A stretch of 64,000 nucleotides of DNA from Paenibacillus polymyxa M1. GTDB taxonomy: Bacteria > Bacillota > Bacilli > Paenibacillales > Paenibacillaceae. Positions 43,614 to 56,889 of this stretch are shown here, one piece after another (the first letter of the stretch is position 1; each line of letters opens with the position of its first letter). The stretch lies in the NCBI RefSeq assembly GCF_000237325.1, contig NC_017542.1:1743501-1807500 (forward strand), written 5' to 3'. A program made the translations under genes and the position numbers. The notes beneath the pieces were generated by a model. That model was not told where the DNA came from and did no database searches. It worked only from the letters and a program-made list of their open reading frames with translations.

Positions 43614-44476
43614 CGAGGAAAGAAGCGAGGTTTGAAATTATTGAGGGAATGCGAACACGATATTCGTTGAAATGGTTACTTGAATTAGCCCATGTTTCTC
43701 GGGCAGGATATTATAAATGGAGAAAGACTCAGCAAACAACCCAGCAGCGTAAGCAAGAAGAAGAGCTTCTGGAATCGCATATGTTGTCGATCCACCGGAT
43801 CCATCCCTATTTTGGTTATCTGCGGATGACCGTTGCTTTACGTAGAGAAGGTATCTTGGTCAATCACAAAAAGGTGTACCGCCTAATGAAGAAATTAGGG
43901 ATCCGTTCCGTCATTCGAAAGAAGCGGCGTTTTTTTGGCAAACAGGCATCTGTGGTAAATGCCAACCGATTAGATCGACAATTTCAGGCAGATTCTCCTT
44001 TATCCAAGCTGGTTACCGATATTACATACATACGAGCTGGAGAGCGGTTTGTATATCTCTCTGTCATTCAAGATCTGTTTAACAATGAAATCGTGGCTTG
44101 GCGTCTTTCGGAACGAAATGACCTTGCTCTAGTTAGCGAGACGCTAGACGTTCTAAGTAAGAACGTGAACATGGAGGGTGTCATTCTCCATTCAGACCAG
44201 GGTTTTCAGTATACCTCCAAGCCGTTTAACCGCAAGCTTAAGCGGCTTGGCATGCTTGGGAGCCATTCAAGGCGTGGAAATTGCCTAGACAATGCCTGTA
44301 TAGAATCCTTCTTCTCCCATCTTAAAACAGAGAAGATTTATTTAACGAAACCCGGAACCCTAGCGGAGGTAGAACAACACGTACGGGAGTACATTTCTTT
44401 TTATAATGAAAATAGATTTCAGAAAAAATTAAACAACCGTTCCCCGATTGAATACCGAGAAACGGTTGCTGCTTAA
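43610..44476 (+). CDS. IS3 orfB, DDE transposase, copy 1
   Basis: 288 residues, GTG start overlapping the orfA stop. HTH_21-like part (HPYFGYLRMTVALRREGILV) and rve integrase core with D in VTDITYI, D in LHSDQGFQYTS and E in NACIESFFSHLKTE. Translational coupling or frameshifting may also make an OrfAB fusion. Confidence 0.95.
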   Translation: MTRKEARFEIIEGMRTRYSLKWLLELAHVSRAGYYKWRKTQQTTQQRKQEEELLESHMLSIHRIHPYFGYLRMTVALRREGILVNHKKVYRLMKKLGIRSVIRKKRRFFGKQASVVNANRLDRQFQADSPLSKLVTDITYIRAGERFVYLSVIQDLFNNEIVAWRLSERNDLALVSETLDVLSKNVNMEGVILHSDQGFQYTSKPFNRKLKRLGMLGSHSRRGNCLDNACIESFFSHLKTEKIYLTKPGTLAEVEQHVREYISFYNENRFQKKLNNRSPIEYRETVAA

Positions 44477-44606
44477 AGATGTCTTCTTAGTTCTGTCTAC
44501 TTGACAGGGGTATGACCACTACGGTCCGGTTTTTTCTGTGAAAAGTTTCATTTTAACGAGTGAAACCATTTGAATTATATACCAACTATATAACCTGCAA
44601 GAACAA

Positions 44607-45716
44607 TTAATCGGCAAACAAAGCGGTGAGGTTCTCGCTAAAGGGAGCTTGGACAATTCCTTTTTCGGTAATGATGGCGGTAATGTACTTATGAGGTGTA
44701 ACGTCGAAAGCCGGGTTGTAGACTTTGATGCCTTCTGGGGCAGTTCTTTTACCAAAGCTCTCAGTCACTTCCTCTGCAGAACGCTCCTCAATCGGAATAT
44801 CTGCACCTGTGGCAGTCTGCAAATCAATGGTAGATAGTGGTGAAGCAACGTAAAAAGGTATACCATGCGCCTTCGCCAGCACTGCCAGGCTATAGGTGCC
44901 GATTTTGTTGGCCACATCCCCATTAGCAGCGACTCTGTCTGTGCCGACAATGACCGCCTGCACCCATCCTTTGGACATCACCATGCCTGCCATATTGTCA
45001 CAGAGCAAGGTTACATCTATGCCTGCCTGCTGAAGCTCAAAGGCGGTCAGACGCGCACCCTGCAATACGGGGCGAGTTTCGTCAGCGAATACTTTCAGGT
45101 GGATACCGTTCTCCTGAGCTAAATACAGAGGCGCGAGCGCTGTTCCGTATTTGGCTGTTGCCAAGCCGCCTGCATTGCAATGAGTGAGTACGCCCATCCC
45201 GTCCTCGAACAGAGGTAATGCATGGATACCGATTTGGCGACAAACTTCTTCATCCTCCGCCTGAATGGCTATAGCTTCACGCTCCAGCCCTGCATTCCAG
45301 TCTTCGATCTGACTTACCTCAGCCTCTGTGACAAGTTCGCAGGCTCGCTTCTTCATGCGGTCCAGAGCCCAGAACAGATTTACGGCAGTCGGCCGTGAGG
45401 TAGCCAAATGTCCGCACACCGCGTGTACATGCTCCAGCCATCCAGCAGCGTCGTTGCCGCGATAGGAGATAGCGCCCAGCACAACACCGTAGGCTGCAGC
45501 CATCCCGATGGCGGGGGCGCCCCGTACCTTCATGGCATGAATGCCCTCCCATACTTCCTCGGTCGTGAATAAATCCAGCATGACTATCGTTTCGGGCAGT
45601 AGACGCTGATCCAGCATGGACAAGTGGTTACCCTTCCACACCAGCGAAGATAGAGGCTGTCCGGTCGCAGATGCTTCTCGGGAGGATGCGGGCGTCCATT
45701 TTTTATTTTCACTCAT
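44607..45716 (-). CDS. mtnA: 5-methylthioribose-1-phosphate isomerase
   Basis: 369 residues with [15 protein letters not shown], the catalytic Cys in [19 protein letters not shown] and the catalytic Asp in [20 protein letters not shown]. Converts methylthioribose-1-phosphate to methylthioribulose-1-phosphate in methionine salvage. Its ATG overlaps the mtnK stop (ATGA), so the two are translationally coupled. A 15-residue N-terminal lead precedes the family core. Confidence 0.97.
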   Translation of the reverse strand: MSENKKWTPASSREASATGQPLSSLVWKGNHLSMLDQRLLPETIVMLDLFTTEEVWEGIHAMKVRGAPAIGMAAAYGVVLGAISYRGNDAAGWLEHVHAVCGHLATSRPTAVNLFWALDRMKKRACELVTEAEVSQIEDWNAGLEREAIAIQAEDEEVCRQIGIHALPLFEDGMGVLTHCNAGGLATAKYGTALAPLYLAQENGIHLKVFADETRPVLQGARLTAFELQQAGIDVTLLCDNMAGMVMSKGWVQAVIVGTDRVAANGDVANKIGTYSLAVLAKAHGIPFYVASPLSTIDLQTATGADIPIEERSAEEVTESFGKRTAPEGIKVYNPAFDVTPHKYITAIITEKGIVQAPFSENLTALFAD

Positions 45717-46954
45717 ATTCGTGATGCTCCTTTAGTTTGGATCGCTGTTGCTGTCCGAACAATATCCCCTAGTTCCCGAATCGAATGAAGCTTGCGATTG
45801 CAGAGAACCAAGGCTTTTCCGATCGCTAACGCGAGACGTTCCGCAGCTTCCTTGATATCAGGATCGGCAATGGTATCGATATCCGCCACATGCGACAGGC
45901 TGATGATCCGGCGGATCACTTTGCACCCTGCAAAACCAATCGTATCTTGCAGCACTTTCTGGAGATACAAGTCCTGATATCCGGGCGTTCGTGCCAAATG
46001 ATCGGTGACGTGCTTGTCCCACAGGGTACGGAACCTGCTTTCAAACTGCTCCCATACTTGAATGACAGTCTTCAGGAGCCAGTCACGTTTTTCCTTTAGG
46101 GCCTTCTCTCCAGAAGTCCATCCGGGCTGTGCTGCGTAGTTCAACAGCAGATTGGCGATGACTGCTCCGATATCAAACCCCATGGGTCCATAGAAGGCAA
46201 ATTCAGGATCAATGACTTTAGTCGATTCAGCCGTTACAAAAATACTGCCTGTATGGAGGTCGCCGTGTAGTAGTGCTTCTGTTCGTGTCATAAACCTTTC
46301 TCGCAGTAAAGCCACTTCCAGGTGAAGCACCTGATCTGTACGGAGTGCCTCTGCTTCGTCTTCAATGTACACACCATAGTTGTTATTATCTGAAAACCGG
46401 TAGGGCTCATCCAAAATCAGATCCTCAGTTATTTTACAAAGTTCAGGATTAATAAAGCGTTTAACCAGCTCTTTTTTATCCTGCTGATTCATGCCTAAAT
46501 CTGAGGTGAAAAAGAGCGTGCGTGCCAGAAACTCCCCAATATGATTAGCAAAAAGGGGATATCTGTTGCCTTCTATTAGTCCCTTGCGCATGATTGTGTG
46601 TGAGCTAAGATCCTCCATCACGGTTAGCGCAAGCTCATCGTCATAGCCCAGTACCGCAGGAACCAATTCGGGGCAAAGCTGGTGTTCCTGCTGAAGTGCC
46701 TCACGTTCAATACGGGCACGATCCAGCGACAACGGCCAGGATTCACCCACAATTTTTACATAGGGAAGTGCCTGCTTGGCAATGATACTCTTGTTAGATT
46801 TAGAATCCGTAATATGAAAAACCAGATTTAAGTTGCCATCACCGATTTCTCGGCATTCCAGCTGGGCTTCCTGACTGAAAAATCCGGGGATGTTCTTCAC
46901 GAATTCGATTGCTTCTTCGGTCGTTAAGGGATGATATTTGGACAATGAGGTCAC
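45713..46954 (-). CDS. mtnK: 5-methylthioribose kinase
   Basis: 413 residues, APH-like kinase: [11 protein letters not shown] nucleotide loop, catalytic [13 protein letters not shown] and metal-binding [17 protein letters not shown]. Phosphorylates methylthioribose at C1, feeding MtnA. GGAGGTGACCTC precedes the start. No S-box (SAM-I) riboswitch is evident upstream, unlike B. subtilis mtnKA. Confidence 0.97.
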   Translation of the reverse strand: MTSLSKYHPLTTEEAIEFVKNIPGFFSQEAQLECREIGDGNLNLVFHITDSKSNKSIIAKQALPYVKIVGESWPLSLDRARIEREALQQEHQLCPELVPAVLGYDDELALTVMEDLSSHTIMRKGLIEGNRYPLFANHIGEFLARTLFFTSDLGMNQQDKKELVKRFINPELCKITEDLILDEPYRFSDNNNYGVYIEDEAEALRTDQVLHLEVALLRERFMTRTEALLHGDLHTGSIFVTAESTKVIDPEFAFYGPMGFDIGAVIANLLLNYAAQPGWTSGEKALKEKRDWLLKTVIQVWEQFESRFRTLWDKHVTDHLARTPGYQDLYLQKVLQDTIGFAGCKVIRRIISLSHVADIDTIADPDIKEAAERLALAIGKALVLCNRKLHSIRELGDIVRTATAIQTKGASRI

Positions 46955-47249
46955 CTCCGTAAATTGTGCACATGTAAATGGTAAAAAAATATCACAATAT
47001 TAAACCAAGTATTTTGATAGGATAGAGAAAGTATAACGAAAATCACTGAATTTTTGTATATTTTTTTTATGATGGATTGGAAGAGAGAGAACTCTTCTTT
47101 TTGTTTCGTCTCTGTATAGAAAGGGTAAATATGAAACAGACGTCCGGCAGGTGATACTCAAATGCCCGCTGGCGTCTTACCGTCAGCAGTGACGGTGATG
47201 GATACGTAAACGCTTCTGAAAGTCAATTTGATGAAAAAGGAAGGGATTT
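46955..47249. other. Divergent mtnK/dps intergenic region with leader hairpins
   Basis: Near dps, CCGTCAgcagTGACGG is a perfect 6-bp hairpin (about 47180-47195). Just before it, CCGGCAGG can pair with CCCGCTGG. Neither has a T tail, so they may shape the dps leader mRNA. No riboswitch class recognised. Confidence 0.4.
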
Positions 47250-47723
47250 ATGATGGCTAAAACAACAAGTAACTCGAAAAATACGCAAACCAAATCGGTG
47301 GAGGAACTTTTAAACCGTCAAGTCGCTAACCTCAATGTGTTATATGTGAAAATTCATAACTATCACTGGTACGTGAAAGGCTCCAGTTTTTATACACTCC
47401 ATGTTAAATTCGAAGAATTATACAATGAAGTGACATTGAAAATGGATGAGATTGCCGAGCGTTTGCTCGCCTTGAAAGGTTCTCCTTCTGCAACATTAAA
47501 GGAATACCTAGAGCTGTCCTCAATTGACGAGGCCACTGGCAATGAAGATGCTCCTAAGATGGTACAAACTTTGATCGAGGATTTTGCGACTATATGTGAG
47601 GAGTTTCAGGAAGGTATCGAATTGGCGGAAAGTAATTCCGATCAGCCTACTGCAGATTTGCTAATCGGTTATAAAGCGGATCTGGAGAAACATATGTGGA
47701 TGCTGCGCTCTTATTTGGGCTAA
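47250..47723 (+). CDS. dps: Dps-family ferritin-like DNA protection protein
   Basis: 157 residues with the Dps ferroxidase pattern: KIHNYHWYVKGSSFYTLHVK and FEELYNEVTLKMDEIAERLL supply His, Asp and Glu ligands across the dimer interface. A disordered Lys/Ser-rich N-terminus could bind DNA. Stores iron and blocks Fenton chemistry. AAGGAAGGG precedes ATGATG; either ATG may be used. Its place beside suf fits an iron/oxidative-stress theme. Confidence 0.93.
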   Translation: MMAKTTSNSKNTQTKSVEELLNRQVANLNVLYVKIHNYHWYVKGSSFYTLHVKFEELYNEVTLKMDEIAERLLALKGSPSATLKEYLELSSIDEATGNEDAPKMVQTLIEDFATICEEFQEGIELAESNSDQPTADLLIGYKADLEKHMWMLRSYLG

Positions 47724-47761
47724 CTCCTCAAGCTTTCGTTCTAAAATAACCCTTTACATGT

Positions 47762-47798
47762 AAAACGCTACTGACGCATGCTGTCAGTAGCGTTTTTA
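47762..47798 (+). terminator. Strong terminator of dps
   Basis: AAAACGCTACTGAC pairs with GTCAGTAGCGTTTTT, 38 bp after the stop. Confidence 0.95.
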
Positions 47799-47973
47799 TG
47801 GCTAAAAAAGAGATGATGTATCCCATGGTTTTTTGTACTACACTATAACTATATAATCATTCGCAGGATGTATTTAGTCATTTGTGCGCTTGGTAGGATG
47901 AACATTTTATGAAGAAAGTTGGATAACGTGTGTCTGTTGGTTGCACCCTTAAAGATATTTATTATAAAATAAC

Positions 47974-48012
47974 TTGAGAATCATTGAGAATCAGTTTAGA
48001 ATGATTATAAAT
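47974..48012 (+). promoter_or_regulatory. suf operon promoter region
   Basis: Two overlapping options: TTGAGA-17 bp-TAGAAT (47974-48002) or TTGAGA-16 bp-TATAAA (47984-48011). The -35 boxes lie in a tandem repeat TGAGAATCAT/TGAGAATCAG, reminiscent of half Fur boxes but direct rather than inverted. Iron control is plausible, not shown. Confidence 0.5.
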
Positions 48013-48109
48013 AAATTTTTAAATATTGCTTGAAATCAGGGGGCTCCCCTGTTTAAATATACTTTCTGATTTCGACACCACACTACATTTTTTGGAGGGT
48101 ATTGCGAAT

Positions 48110-48892
48110 ATGGCTACAAACTTTAAGATTGAAGGTCTCAAAGCGACCATTGAAGGTAAAGAAATTTTGAAGGGTATTAACCTCGAAATGAAGGGCGGAG
48201 AAATCCACGCTATCATGGGTCCTAACGGAACGGGTAAAAGTACACTCGCATCTGCTTTGATGGGTCATCCTAAATATGAAGTCACAGATGGCAAAGTAAC
48301 TTTGGATGGAGAAGACGTGCTGGATATGGAAGTGGATGAGCGTGCACGTGCAGGATTGTTCCTGGCGATGCAGTATCCAAGTGAAATTGCAGGGGTAACA
48401 AACTCCGACTTTTTGCGTAGTGCAATTAACGCACGCCGTGAAGAAGGACAAGAGATTTCCCTGATTAAGTTTATCCGCCAAATGGAAAGCAAAATGAAAG
48501 AGCTTGAAATGAATCCTGAGTTTGCTCACCGTTACCTGAACGAAGGTTTTTCCGGTGGTGAGAAAAAGCGGAATGAGATTCTGCAAATGATGATGCTTGA
48601 TCCGAAAATTGTCGTTCTGGACGAAATTGACTCCGGTCTGGATATCGATGCTTTGAGAATCGTAGCTAACGGTGTAAACGCTATGCGTTCTGAAGACCGT
48701 GGCTTCCTTGTAATTACTCACTACCAACGTCTGTTGAACTACATTAAACCAGATTATGTACACGTGATGATGCAAGGACGTATCGTTAAATCCGGTGGTC
48801 CTGAGCTTGCAGAGCGTCTGGAAGCGGACGGTTACGACTGGATCAAGGAAGAGCTGGGTATCGTTGATGAAACTGTAGGACAAGAGGCGTAA
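48110..48892 (+). CDS. sufC: Fe-S assembly ATPase SufC
   Basis: 260 residues. Walker [13 protein letters not shown] signature [11 protein letters not shown], Walker [14 protein letters not shown]. ATPase of the SufBCD scaffold. Start [10 protein letters not shown] after GGAGGG; an upstream in-frame start at 48026 has no ribosome site. First gene of sufCDSUB. Confidence 0.97.
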   Translation: MATNFKIEGLKATIEGKEILKGINLEMKGGEIHAIMGPNGTGKSTLASALMGHPKYEVTDGKVTLDGEDVLDMEVDERARAGLFLAMQYPSEIAGVTNSDFLRSAINARREEGQEISLIKFIRQMESKMKELEMNPEFAHRYLNEGFSGGEKKRNEILQMMMLDPKIVVLDEIDSGLDIDALRIVANGVNAMRSEDRGFLVITHYQRLLNYIKPDYVHVMMQGRIVKSGGPELAERLEADGYDWIKEELGIVDETVGQEA

Positions 48893-48915
48893 GCCGGAAG
48901 CGAGGAGGAAAACTG

Positions 48916-51852
<2,937 letters not shown>

Positions 51853-51882
51853 TTTAAATAGAATAGAGGAGGTTTGAGAAAC

Positions 51883-53280
51883 ATGGCCAAGAAAGCACCG
51901 GAAATGGAAGAGTATAAGTATGGCTTTCGTGACGAGCACAAGTCCATTTTCCAAACAGGTAAGGGTCTCACTCCGGAAATTGTAAAAGAAATCTCCAAAA
52001 TTAAGGGTGAACCGGATTGGATGTTGGAGTTTCGTCTGAAAGCATTGAAGCAATTTGAAAAAATGCCAATGCCAAAATGGGGCGGAGACATGGATGAGCT
52101 GGATTTCGATGATATCCAGTACTATGTAAGACCTTCCGAGAAACAAGGGAAAACGTGGGAAGAGGTTCCTACAGAAATTAAGGAAACCTTTGATAAATTA
52201 GGGATCCCTGAAGCGGAGCAAAAGTTTCTGGCTGGTGTATCCGCGCAGTATGAATCCGAGGTTGTCTACCACAGCATGCAAAAGGACCTGGAAGAGCAGG
52301 GTGTCATTTTCATGGATACCGATACGGCGTTGCGTGAGCATCCTGAGATTCTGAAAGAGTATTTTGCCACAGTCGTACCTCCTGCGGACAATAAGTTTGC
52401 GGCCCTGAACAGTGCGGTATGGTCAGGCGGTAGCTTTATCTACGTGCCTAAAGGTGTAAAATGTGAAGTTCCATTGCAGGCTTACTTCCGTATCAACTCG
52501 GAAAACATGGGGCAATTTGAGCGTACGCTCATTATTGCTGACGAAGACAGCTTTGTGCATTATGTAGAAGGCTGTACAGCTCCAATTTACAGCACGAACT
52601 CGCTGCATAGTGCTGTGGTGGAAATTATTTGTAAGAAAAATGCACGCGTTCGTTACACAACGATTCAGAACTGGGCACCAAACATTTACAACCTGGTAAC
52701 CAAACGTGCGGTTGCTGAAGAAAATGCAACCATGGAATGGGTCGATGGAAACATCGGTTCCAAACTGACAATGAAGTATCCTGCCGTTATATTGAAAGGT
52801 CGTGGAGCGAAAGGGATGGTCTTGTCCATCGCTGTTGCAGGCAAAGGCCAGCATCAGGATGCAGGTGCGAAAATGATCCACTTGGCACCAGATACTACAT
52901 CCACCATTGTATCCAAATCGATCAGTAAGCACGGTGGTAAAGTAACGTATCGCGGATTAGCTTCCTTTGGTCGTCAGGCCCAAGGTGCAAAATCGAATAT
53001 TAAGTGTGATACGTTGATTTTGGATAATCAGTCAACTTCAGATACTATTCCTTATAATGAGATCATGAATGACGATATCACACTTGAGCACGAAGCAACG
53101 GTGTCCAAAGTATCGGAAGATCAGTTGTTCTATCTGATGAGTCGCGGTCTGACCGAAGCTGAGGCAACGCAAATGATTGTTATGGGCTTTATCGAGCCGT
53201 TCACCAAAGAACTACCGATGGAATATGCGGTAGAAATGAACCGTTTGATCAAGTTCGAAATGGAAGGTTCTATCGGTTAA
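51883..53280 (+). CDS. sufB: Fe-S assembly scaffold SufB
   Basis: 465 residues: [80 protein letters not shown] and [20 protein letters not shown]. Builds the cluster on the SufBCD complex. AGGAGG lies 10 bp before ATG. Last suf gene; an integrase remnant follows at once. Confidence 0.97.
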   Translation: MAKKAPEMEEYKYGFRDEHKSIFQTGKGLTPEIVKEISKIKGEPDWMLEFRLKALKQFEKMPMPKWGGDMDELDFDDIQYYVRPSEKQGKTWEEVPTEIKETFDKLGIPEAEQKFLAGVSAQYESEVVYHSMQKDLEEQGVIFMDTDTALREHPEILKEYFATVVPPADNKFAALNSAVWSGGSFIYVPKGVKCEVPLQAYFRINSENMGQFERTLIIADEDSFVHYVEGCTAPIYSTNSLHSAVVEIICKKNARVRYTTIQNWAPNIYNLVTKRAVAEENATMEWVDGNIGSKLTMKYPAVILKGRGAKGMVLSIAVAGKGQHQDAGAKMIHLAPDTTSTIVSKSISKHGGKVTYRGLASFGRQAQGAKSNIKCDTLILDNQSTSDTIPYNEIMNDDITLEHEATVSKVSEDQLFYLMSRGLTEAEATQMIVMGFIEPFTKELPMEYAVEMNRLIKFEMEGSIG

Positions 53281-53319
53281 AATGCGGTAAGCCTTGGTGA
53301 GACAAGGTACTAGCGGTAA

Positions 53320-53565
53320 TTAAGCTGTTAAACCTGGGACGTGCCGATTTTGTGCCGACTCGGATTTCCTTTTAGTATAGGAGGCGAACTTTTTAAGTTC
53401 GTCTTCTTTTATTTTTTCAGTGATGTCTAAGTATGTGTCTGCTGTGGTTTTAATGGTCTTATGACCTAATCGTTTCGATACAAATTTAATAGTAGCTCCA
53501 GATTCTAGTAAGAGTACAGCGTGAGTATGTCTAAATCCATGAGTTCCATATCTAAATATAAGACT
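53320..53565 (-). pseudogene. Tyrosine integrase C-terminal remnant
   Basis: On the minus strand: YGTHGFRHTHAVLLLESGAT, KFVSKRLGHKTIKTTADTYL and EKIKEDELKKFASYTKRKSE. The HxxR, GH and nucleophilic Tyr motifs of phage-type integrases are present, but everything upstream is missing. It lies 40 bp after sufB, suggesting an old island or prophage boundary there. Confidence 0.85.
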
Positions 53566-53750
53566 GAACTAGAACAAATAAATAAAGCTATAGCTTCCCT
53601 TAAATAAAATCCGTAGTTATCCAGCAACAAACAAATTATATACTGTATACACAAAAGCCCCCTAAACTGGTATTATCCCCTTCTAGTAGACAAGAGAGAA
53701 AAGACATCTGTTAAGATGGACTTAATCTTGTTGAACGGAGGGGATTTTTC

Positions 53751-54050
53751 ATGGCTAAAAAGGGACAATCATTCCGGCAATACTCCTTAGATGTAAAGAT
53801 GGAGGCAATCCGGTTGGTGAACGAAGAACATATGAGTATTCGTGAAGTGACGAAACACTTAGACATTCGTAATAAATCCCAAGTACAAAGCTGGGTGACG
53901 AAATATCGAGCGGGGGAGAACCTCCAGCCAACGACCACAAGACAGGGACGACCCAAAACGAAATTTTCCAGTATGGAAGAAGAGATGGCGTATCTACGGG
54001 CGGAGATTGAATATTTAAAAAAGCAGTATCCAAATCTACACAAGGAGTGA
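53751..54050 (+). CDS. IS3 orfA, copy 2
   Basis: Protein identical to 43314-43613; HTH plus leucine-zipper-like helix. Confidence 0.9.
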   Translation: MAKKGQSFRQYSLDVKMEAIRLVNEEHMSIREVTKHLDIRNKSQVQSWVTKYRAGENLQPTTTRQGRPKTKFSSMEEEMAYLRAEIEYLKKQYPNLHKE

Positions 54051-54913
54051 CGAGGAAAGAAGCGAGGTTTGAAATTATTGAGGGAATGCGAACACGATAT
54101 TCGTTGAAATGGTTACTTGAATTAGCCCATGTTTCTCGGGCAGGATATTATAAATGGAGAAAGACTCAGCAAACAACCCAGCAGCGTAAGCAAGAAGAAG
54201 AGCTTCTGGAATCGCATATGTTGTCGATCCACCGGATCCATCCCTATTTTGGTTATCTGCGGATGACCGTTGCTTTACGTAGAGAAGGTATCTTGGTCAA
54301 TCACAAAAAGGTGTACCGCCTAATGAAGAAATTAGGGATCCGTTCCGTCATTCGAAAGAAGCGGCGCTTTTTTGGCAAACAGGCATCTGTGGTAAATGCC
54401 AACCGATTAGATCGACAATTTCAGGCAGATTCTCCTTTATCCAAGCTGGTTACCGATATTACATACATACGAGCTGGAGAGCGGTTTGTATATCTCTCTG
54501 TCATTCAAGATCTGTTTAACAATGAAATCGTGGCTTGGCGTCTTTCGGAACGAAATGACCTTGCTCTAGTTAGCGAGACGCTAGACGTTCTAAGTAAGAA
54601 CGTGAACATGGAGGGTGTCATTCTCCATTCAGACCAGGGTTTTCAGTATACCTCCAAGCCGTTTAACCGCAAGCTTAAGCGGCTTGGCATGCTTGGGAGC
54701 CATTCAAGGCGTGGAAATTGCCTAGACAATGCCTGTATAGAATCCTTCTTCTCCCATCTTAAAACAGAGAAGATTTATTTAACGAAACCCGGAACCCTAG
54801 CGGAGGTAGAACAACACGTACGGGAGTACATTTCTTTTTATAATGAAAATAGATTTCAGAAAAAATTAAACAACCGTTCCCCGATTGAATACCGAGAAAC
54901 GGTTGCTGCTTAA
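54047..54913 (+). CDS. IS3 orfB, DDE transposase, copy 2
   Basis: Protein identical to 43610-44476, with all DDE residues present, so both copies look active. Confidence 0.95.
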   Translation: MTRKEARFEIIEGMRTRYSLKWLLELAHVSRAGYYKWRKTQQTTQQRKQEEELLESHMLSIHRIHPYFGYLRMTVALRREGILVNHKKVYRLMKKLGIRSVIRKKRRFFGKQASVVNANRLDRQFQADSPLSKLVTDITYIRAGERFVYLSVIQDLFNNEIVAWRLSERNDLALVSETLDVLSKNVNMEGVILHSDQGFQYTSKPFNRKLKRLGMLGSHSRRGNCLDNACIESFFSHLKTEKIYLTKPGTLAEVEQHVREYISFYNENRFQKKLNNRSPIEYRETVAA

Positions 54914-55037
54914 AGATGTCTTTTTAGTTCTGTCTACTTGACAGGGGTATGACCAAACAGAGGGCTTTTACTTTTATAAAAGGGAATTAGTATTAGACTG
55001 CCTTCAATAACAGAAACAATCCTATGCCTTAATACGT

Positions 55038-55493
55038 CTATTGAATCGGAACGCAAATTTCGCAATAATGATTATTAATAAGTTCAACTGTATATCGCTC
55101 CAAGATAGGTCTGGTTTCATCTAAGCTGAACCTTTTAATTTCCAACTCCAGGAATATTTCAGTCCAAGCTTTTTGAACAGCTTCTGCTGTATGATTTATT
55201 TTAAAAACAGCGTATCTTCCTTCACTAATGTTGCTCAAGTTTACTTCATCAGTATTAACACAGTAATCATCAGGAAGAACCAAACATGCATCATAGCGAC
55301 AATTTTCCGGCTTCACAAATGCAGGATTATCTTGGGCAATACCAAGAATAATAGATGTCTTATTAAATAAATTATTCGATTTAACCCAACATTTAAATTT
55401 CTCCATTAGTTGTGAATTTGCAATTCCATAAGGACCAATCTGTCTCATGTATGCAATTCTACAAGAGGGTATTTTTTCAATTTTAGCCTTCAT
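55038..55493 (-). CDS. GyrI-like effector-binding domain protein
   Basis: 151 residues. A start MKAKIEKIPSCRIAYMRQIG, GIAQDNPAFVKPENCRYDAC, GRYAVFKINHTAEAVQKAWT and YTVELINNHYCEICVPIQ match stand-alone GyrI/AraC-effector-binding proteins. These bind small hydrophobic molecules or toxins such as microcins. The partner regulator is absent here. Confidence 0.85.
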   Translation of the reverse strand: MKAKIEKIPSCRIAYMRQIGPYGIANSQLMEKFKCWVKSNNLFNKTSIILGIAQDNPAFVKPENCRYDACLVLPDDYCVNTDEVNLSNISEGRYAVFKINHTAEAVQKAWTEIFLELEIKRFSLDETRPILERYTVELINNHYCEICVPIQ

Positions 55494-55889
55494 ATTTTCT
55501 TCGCTTTCTTTTTAAAGTACATCGATGTCTGAAACCATCATATAATGCTTTAAAATTAGAAACAAATCATATTTTTAAAATAGTCAATGAATAAATTTAG
55601 ATTTCAGCCTGTTAGTTGAGAAAACGGCAGCCACTTTATCGGCTACCGTCTGTTCATGTTTATTGAGTTATTGTTCACGTTAGCTCTATATAAATTCATA
55701 ATAATAGTCCGTTGGATATTGTATCGGAGTTTTAAACGTATAATCCAAACATTAAGCTTCACAGTCGTAACGAACGTTCTAACTTCTTCTAATAATAAGG
55801 CCAATTCTTTTATAACTTCATTTTCTCAGGTTCAACAACATAATCGGTAAAAACATAAAGGATTGACGCACTAAAAGAAATAGGTACAT
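55494..55889. other. Intergenic region
   Basis: A hairpin ACGGCAGCC/GGCTACCGT near 55624-55650 (one bulge) may be a terminator. No gene is convincing. Confidence 0.4.
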
Positions 55890-56495
55890 TTATTGCCTTA
55901 AATAAATAAGAATATTATAGACACTATGTGCAATCGTTGGAGCCCATATCGAAGAAGTCTTTTTATATATAAATCCAAGAATGTATCCTACGAGAAATAT
56001 GGTCAAATAGTTAAGAAGTGAGTATCCTGAAATAATACCTATTGGAAAGTGTATCCCCATAAAAAGTATGGCTTGTATAAAGTTGTATCCTTTTACCCGA
56101 TGGTCTCTTAGTTTATTCATAACGAATCCCCGGAATACTACTTCCTCAGAAAATGCAGTTAACGGTGTAATAATCCATCTGATTCCTATGTCCAATCTAA
56201 AACCATTAAAGATAGTAGCCTCGATTGCTACCAATAATAATCCAATAATTCCGCCAGTAAATACTCCCTTGATGATATTTTGTTTTAATTTTATGTAGTC
56301 AATGATTTGTTGCAACTTTACTCGATCGATATATACGAAATAAATGACCACCAGCCCAATCCAAAAAATCATTTTTATCAAGAAGGATATCAAATAAAGC
56401 TCCAAATCAGTTATTTTTGGATGGAATGTTAGCTCCTTAATTGTCCAGCCTATATAAAAAAACAATATAAAGAGAATAAGTTTACTTTTAGGCAT
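55890..56495 (-). CDS. CPBP intramembrane metalloprotease
   Basis: Start MPKSKLILFILFFYIGWTIK after GAGGG; an in-frame start 16 codons upstream is weaker. About 201 residues, six or so membrane helices. Motif 1 FSEEVVFRGFV, motif 2 FMGIHFPIG and motif 3 HSVYN are intact, so the active site is complete. CPBP proteases often mature or resist bacteriocins. Confidence 0.9.
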   Translation of the reverse strand: MPKSKLILFILFFYIGWTIKELTFHPKITDLELYLISFLIKMIFWIGLVVIYFVYIDRVKLQQIIDYIKLKQNIIKGVFTGGIIGLLLVAIEATIFNGFRLDIGIRWIITPLTAFSEEVVFRGFVMNKLRDHRVKGYNFIQAILFMGIHFPIGIISGYSLLNYLTIFLVGYILGFIYKKTSSIWAPTIAHSVYNILIYLRQ

Positions 56496-56614
56496 CTTTT
56501 TGTTTCCCTCAATAAATTTCTGCTGATAGTTTGATATTACCATAAAATATTCAGAAACTCTAATATCTGTAGTGGTCTTGGATTGGAGTATCGTATTATC
56601 CTAAGTAGAGTTAA

Positions 56615-56794
56615 GGCCCTGCAATTGAGAAGGCATATCTAGAGTATAAGGCCAAAACAAAAGCGCTACTGGCTACTGAAGCACAGCCAAACAAGAATGC
56701 AGCACAGGCAGCAGCTAAGGAAGCTGTATCTGGTCTGGCTGCAAAGCTTAATGGTTTCTTGACTCAGGATACGGCAGAGGTATCATCCGGCTAA
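56615..56794 (+). pseudogene. C-terminal gene fragment, Ala-rich
   Basis: An open frame without start: GPAIEKAYLEYKAKTKALLA...KLNGFLTQDTAEVSSG. It ends 30 bp before a strong terminator. A similar short tail (KTELEQINKAIASLK) ends at 53607. Probably the remains of a lost gene. Confidence 0.4.
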
Positions 56795-56824
56795 AGTTAC
56801 AAAGTAAACACTAAACAGATAAGG

Positions 56825-56868
56825 AAAGCCGGAAAGATAGCGTAGACTTGCTCCTTTCCGGCTTTTTT
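56825..56868. terminator. Bidirectional terminator
   Basis: AAAGCCGGAAAG pairs with CTTTCCGGCTTT plus extra T. A similar one lies at 59262-59294. Confidence 0.85.
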
Positions 56869-56889
56869 GCATGTTGCTAATCAGAACAA

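Larger units (their letters stand above)
43231..44518 (+). mobile_element. IS3-family insertion sequence, copy 1
   Basis: 1288 bp between imperfect inverted ends TGGTATTATCCCC and GGGGTATGACCA, flanked by a 3-bp direct duplication CTA (43228-43230, 44519-44521). Encodes orfA and orfB. Almost identical to copy 2 at 53668-54955, so at least one insertion is recent. Confidence 0.95.
43215..44535. terminator. Bidirectional terminator split by IS copy 1
   Basis: AAAAAACCGG (43215-43224) and CCGGTTTTTT (44526-44535) are perfect complements. Without the IS and one target copy they are separated by a 10-nt loop. It would have ended both yunC and mtnA. Confidence 0.85.
53668..54955 (+). mobile_element. 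IS3-family insertion sequence, copy 2
   Basis: 1288 bp, same ends as copy 1, flanked by AAC duplications (53665-53667, 54956-54958). Before insertion the site read AAAAGCCCCCT-aaac-AGAGGGCTTTT, again a terminator hairpin with the target in its loop. It differs from copy 1 at only a couple of bases that I noticed. Confidence 0.95.

Noticed and set aside
46955..47249. S-box (SAM-I) riboswitch upstream of mtnK
   Set aside because: The conserved S-box core is not present; only unrelated hairpins near dps.
47974..48002. Perfect Fur box at the suf promoter
   Set aside because: The TGAGAATCA units are direct repeats, not the inverted 7-1-7 arrangement, so only a weak resemblance is claimed.
48026..48109. 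N-terminal extension of SufC
   Set aside because: No ribosome site upstream, and the extension is absent from the SufC family; ATG 48110 has GGAGGG.
55656..55850. 64-residue plus-strand frame before the CPBP gene
   Set aside because: No start signal and composition typical of non-coding AT-rich DNA.
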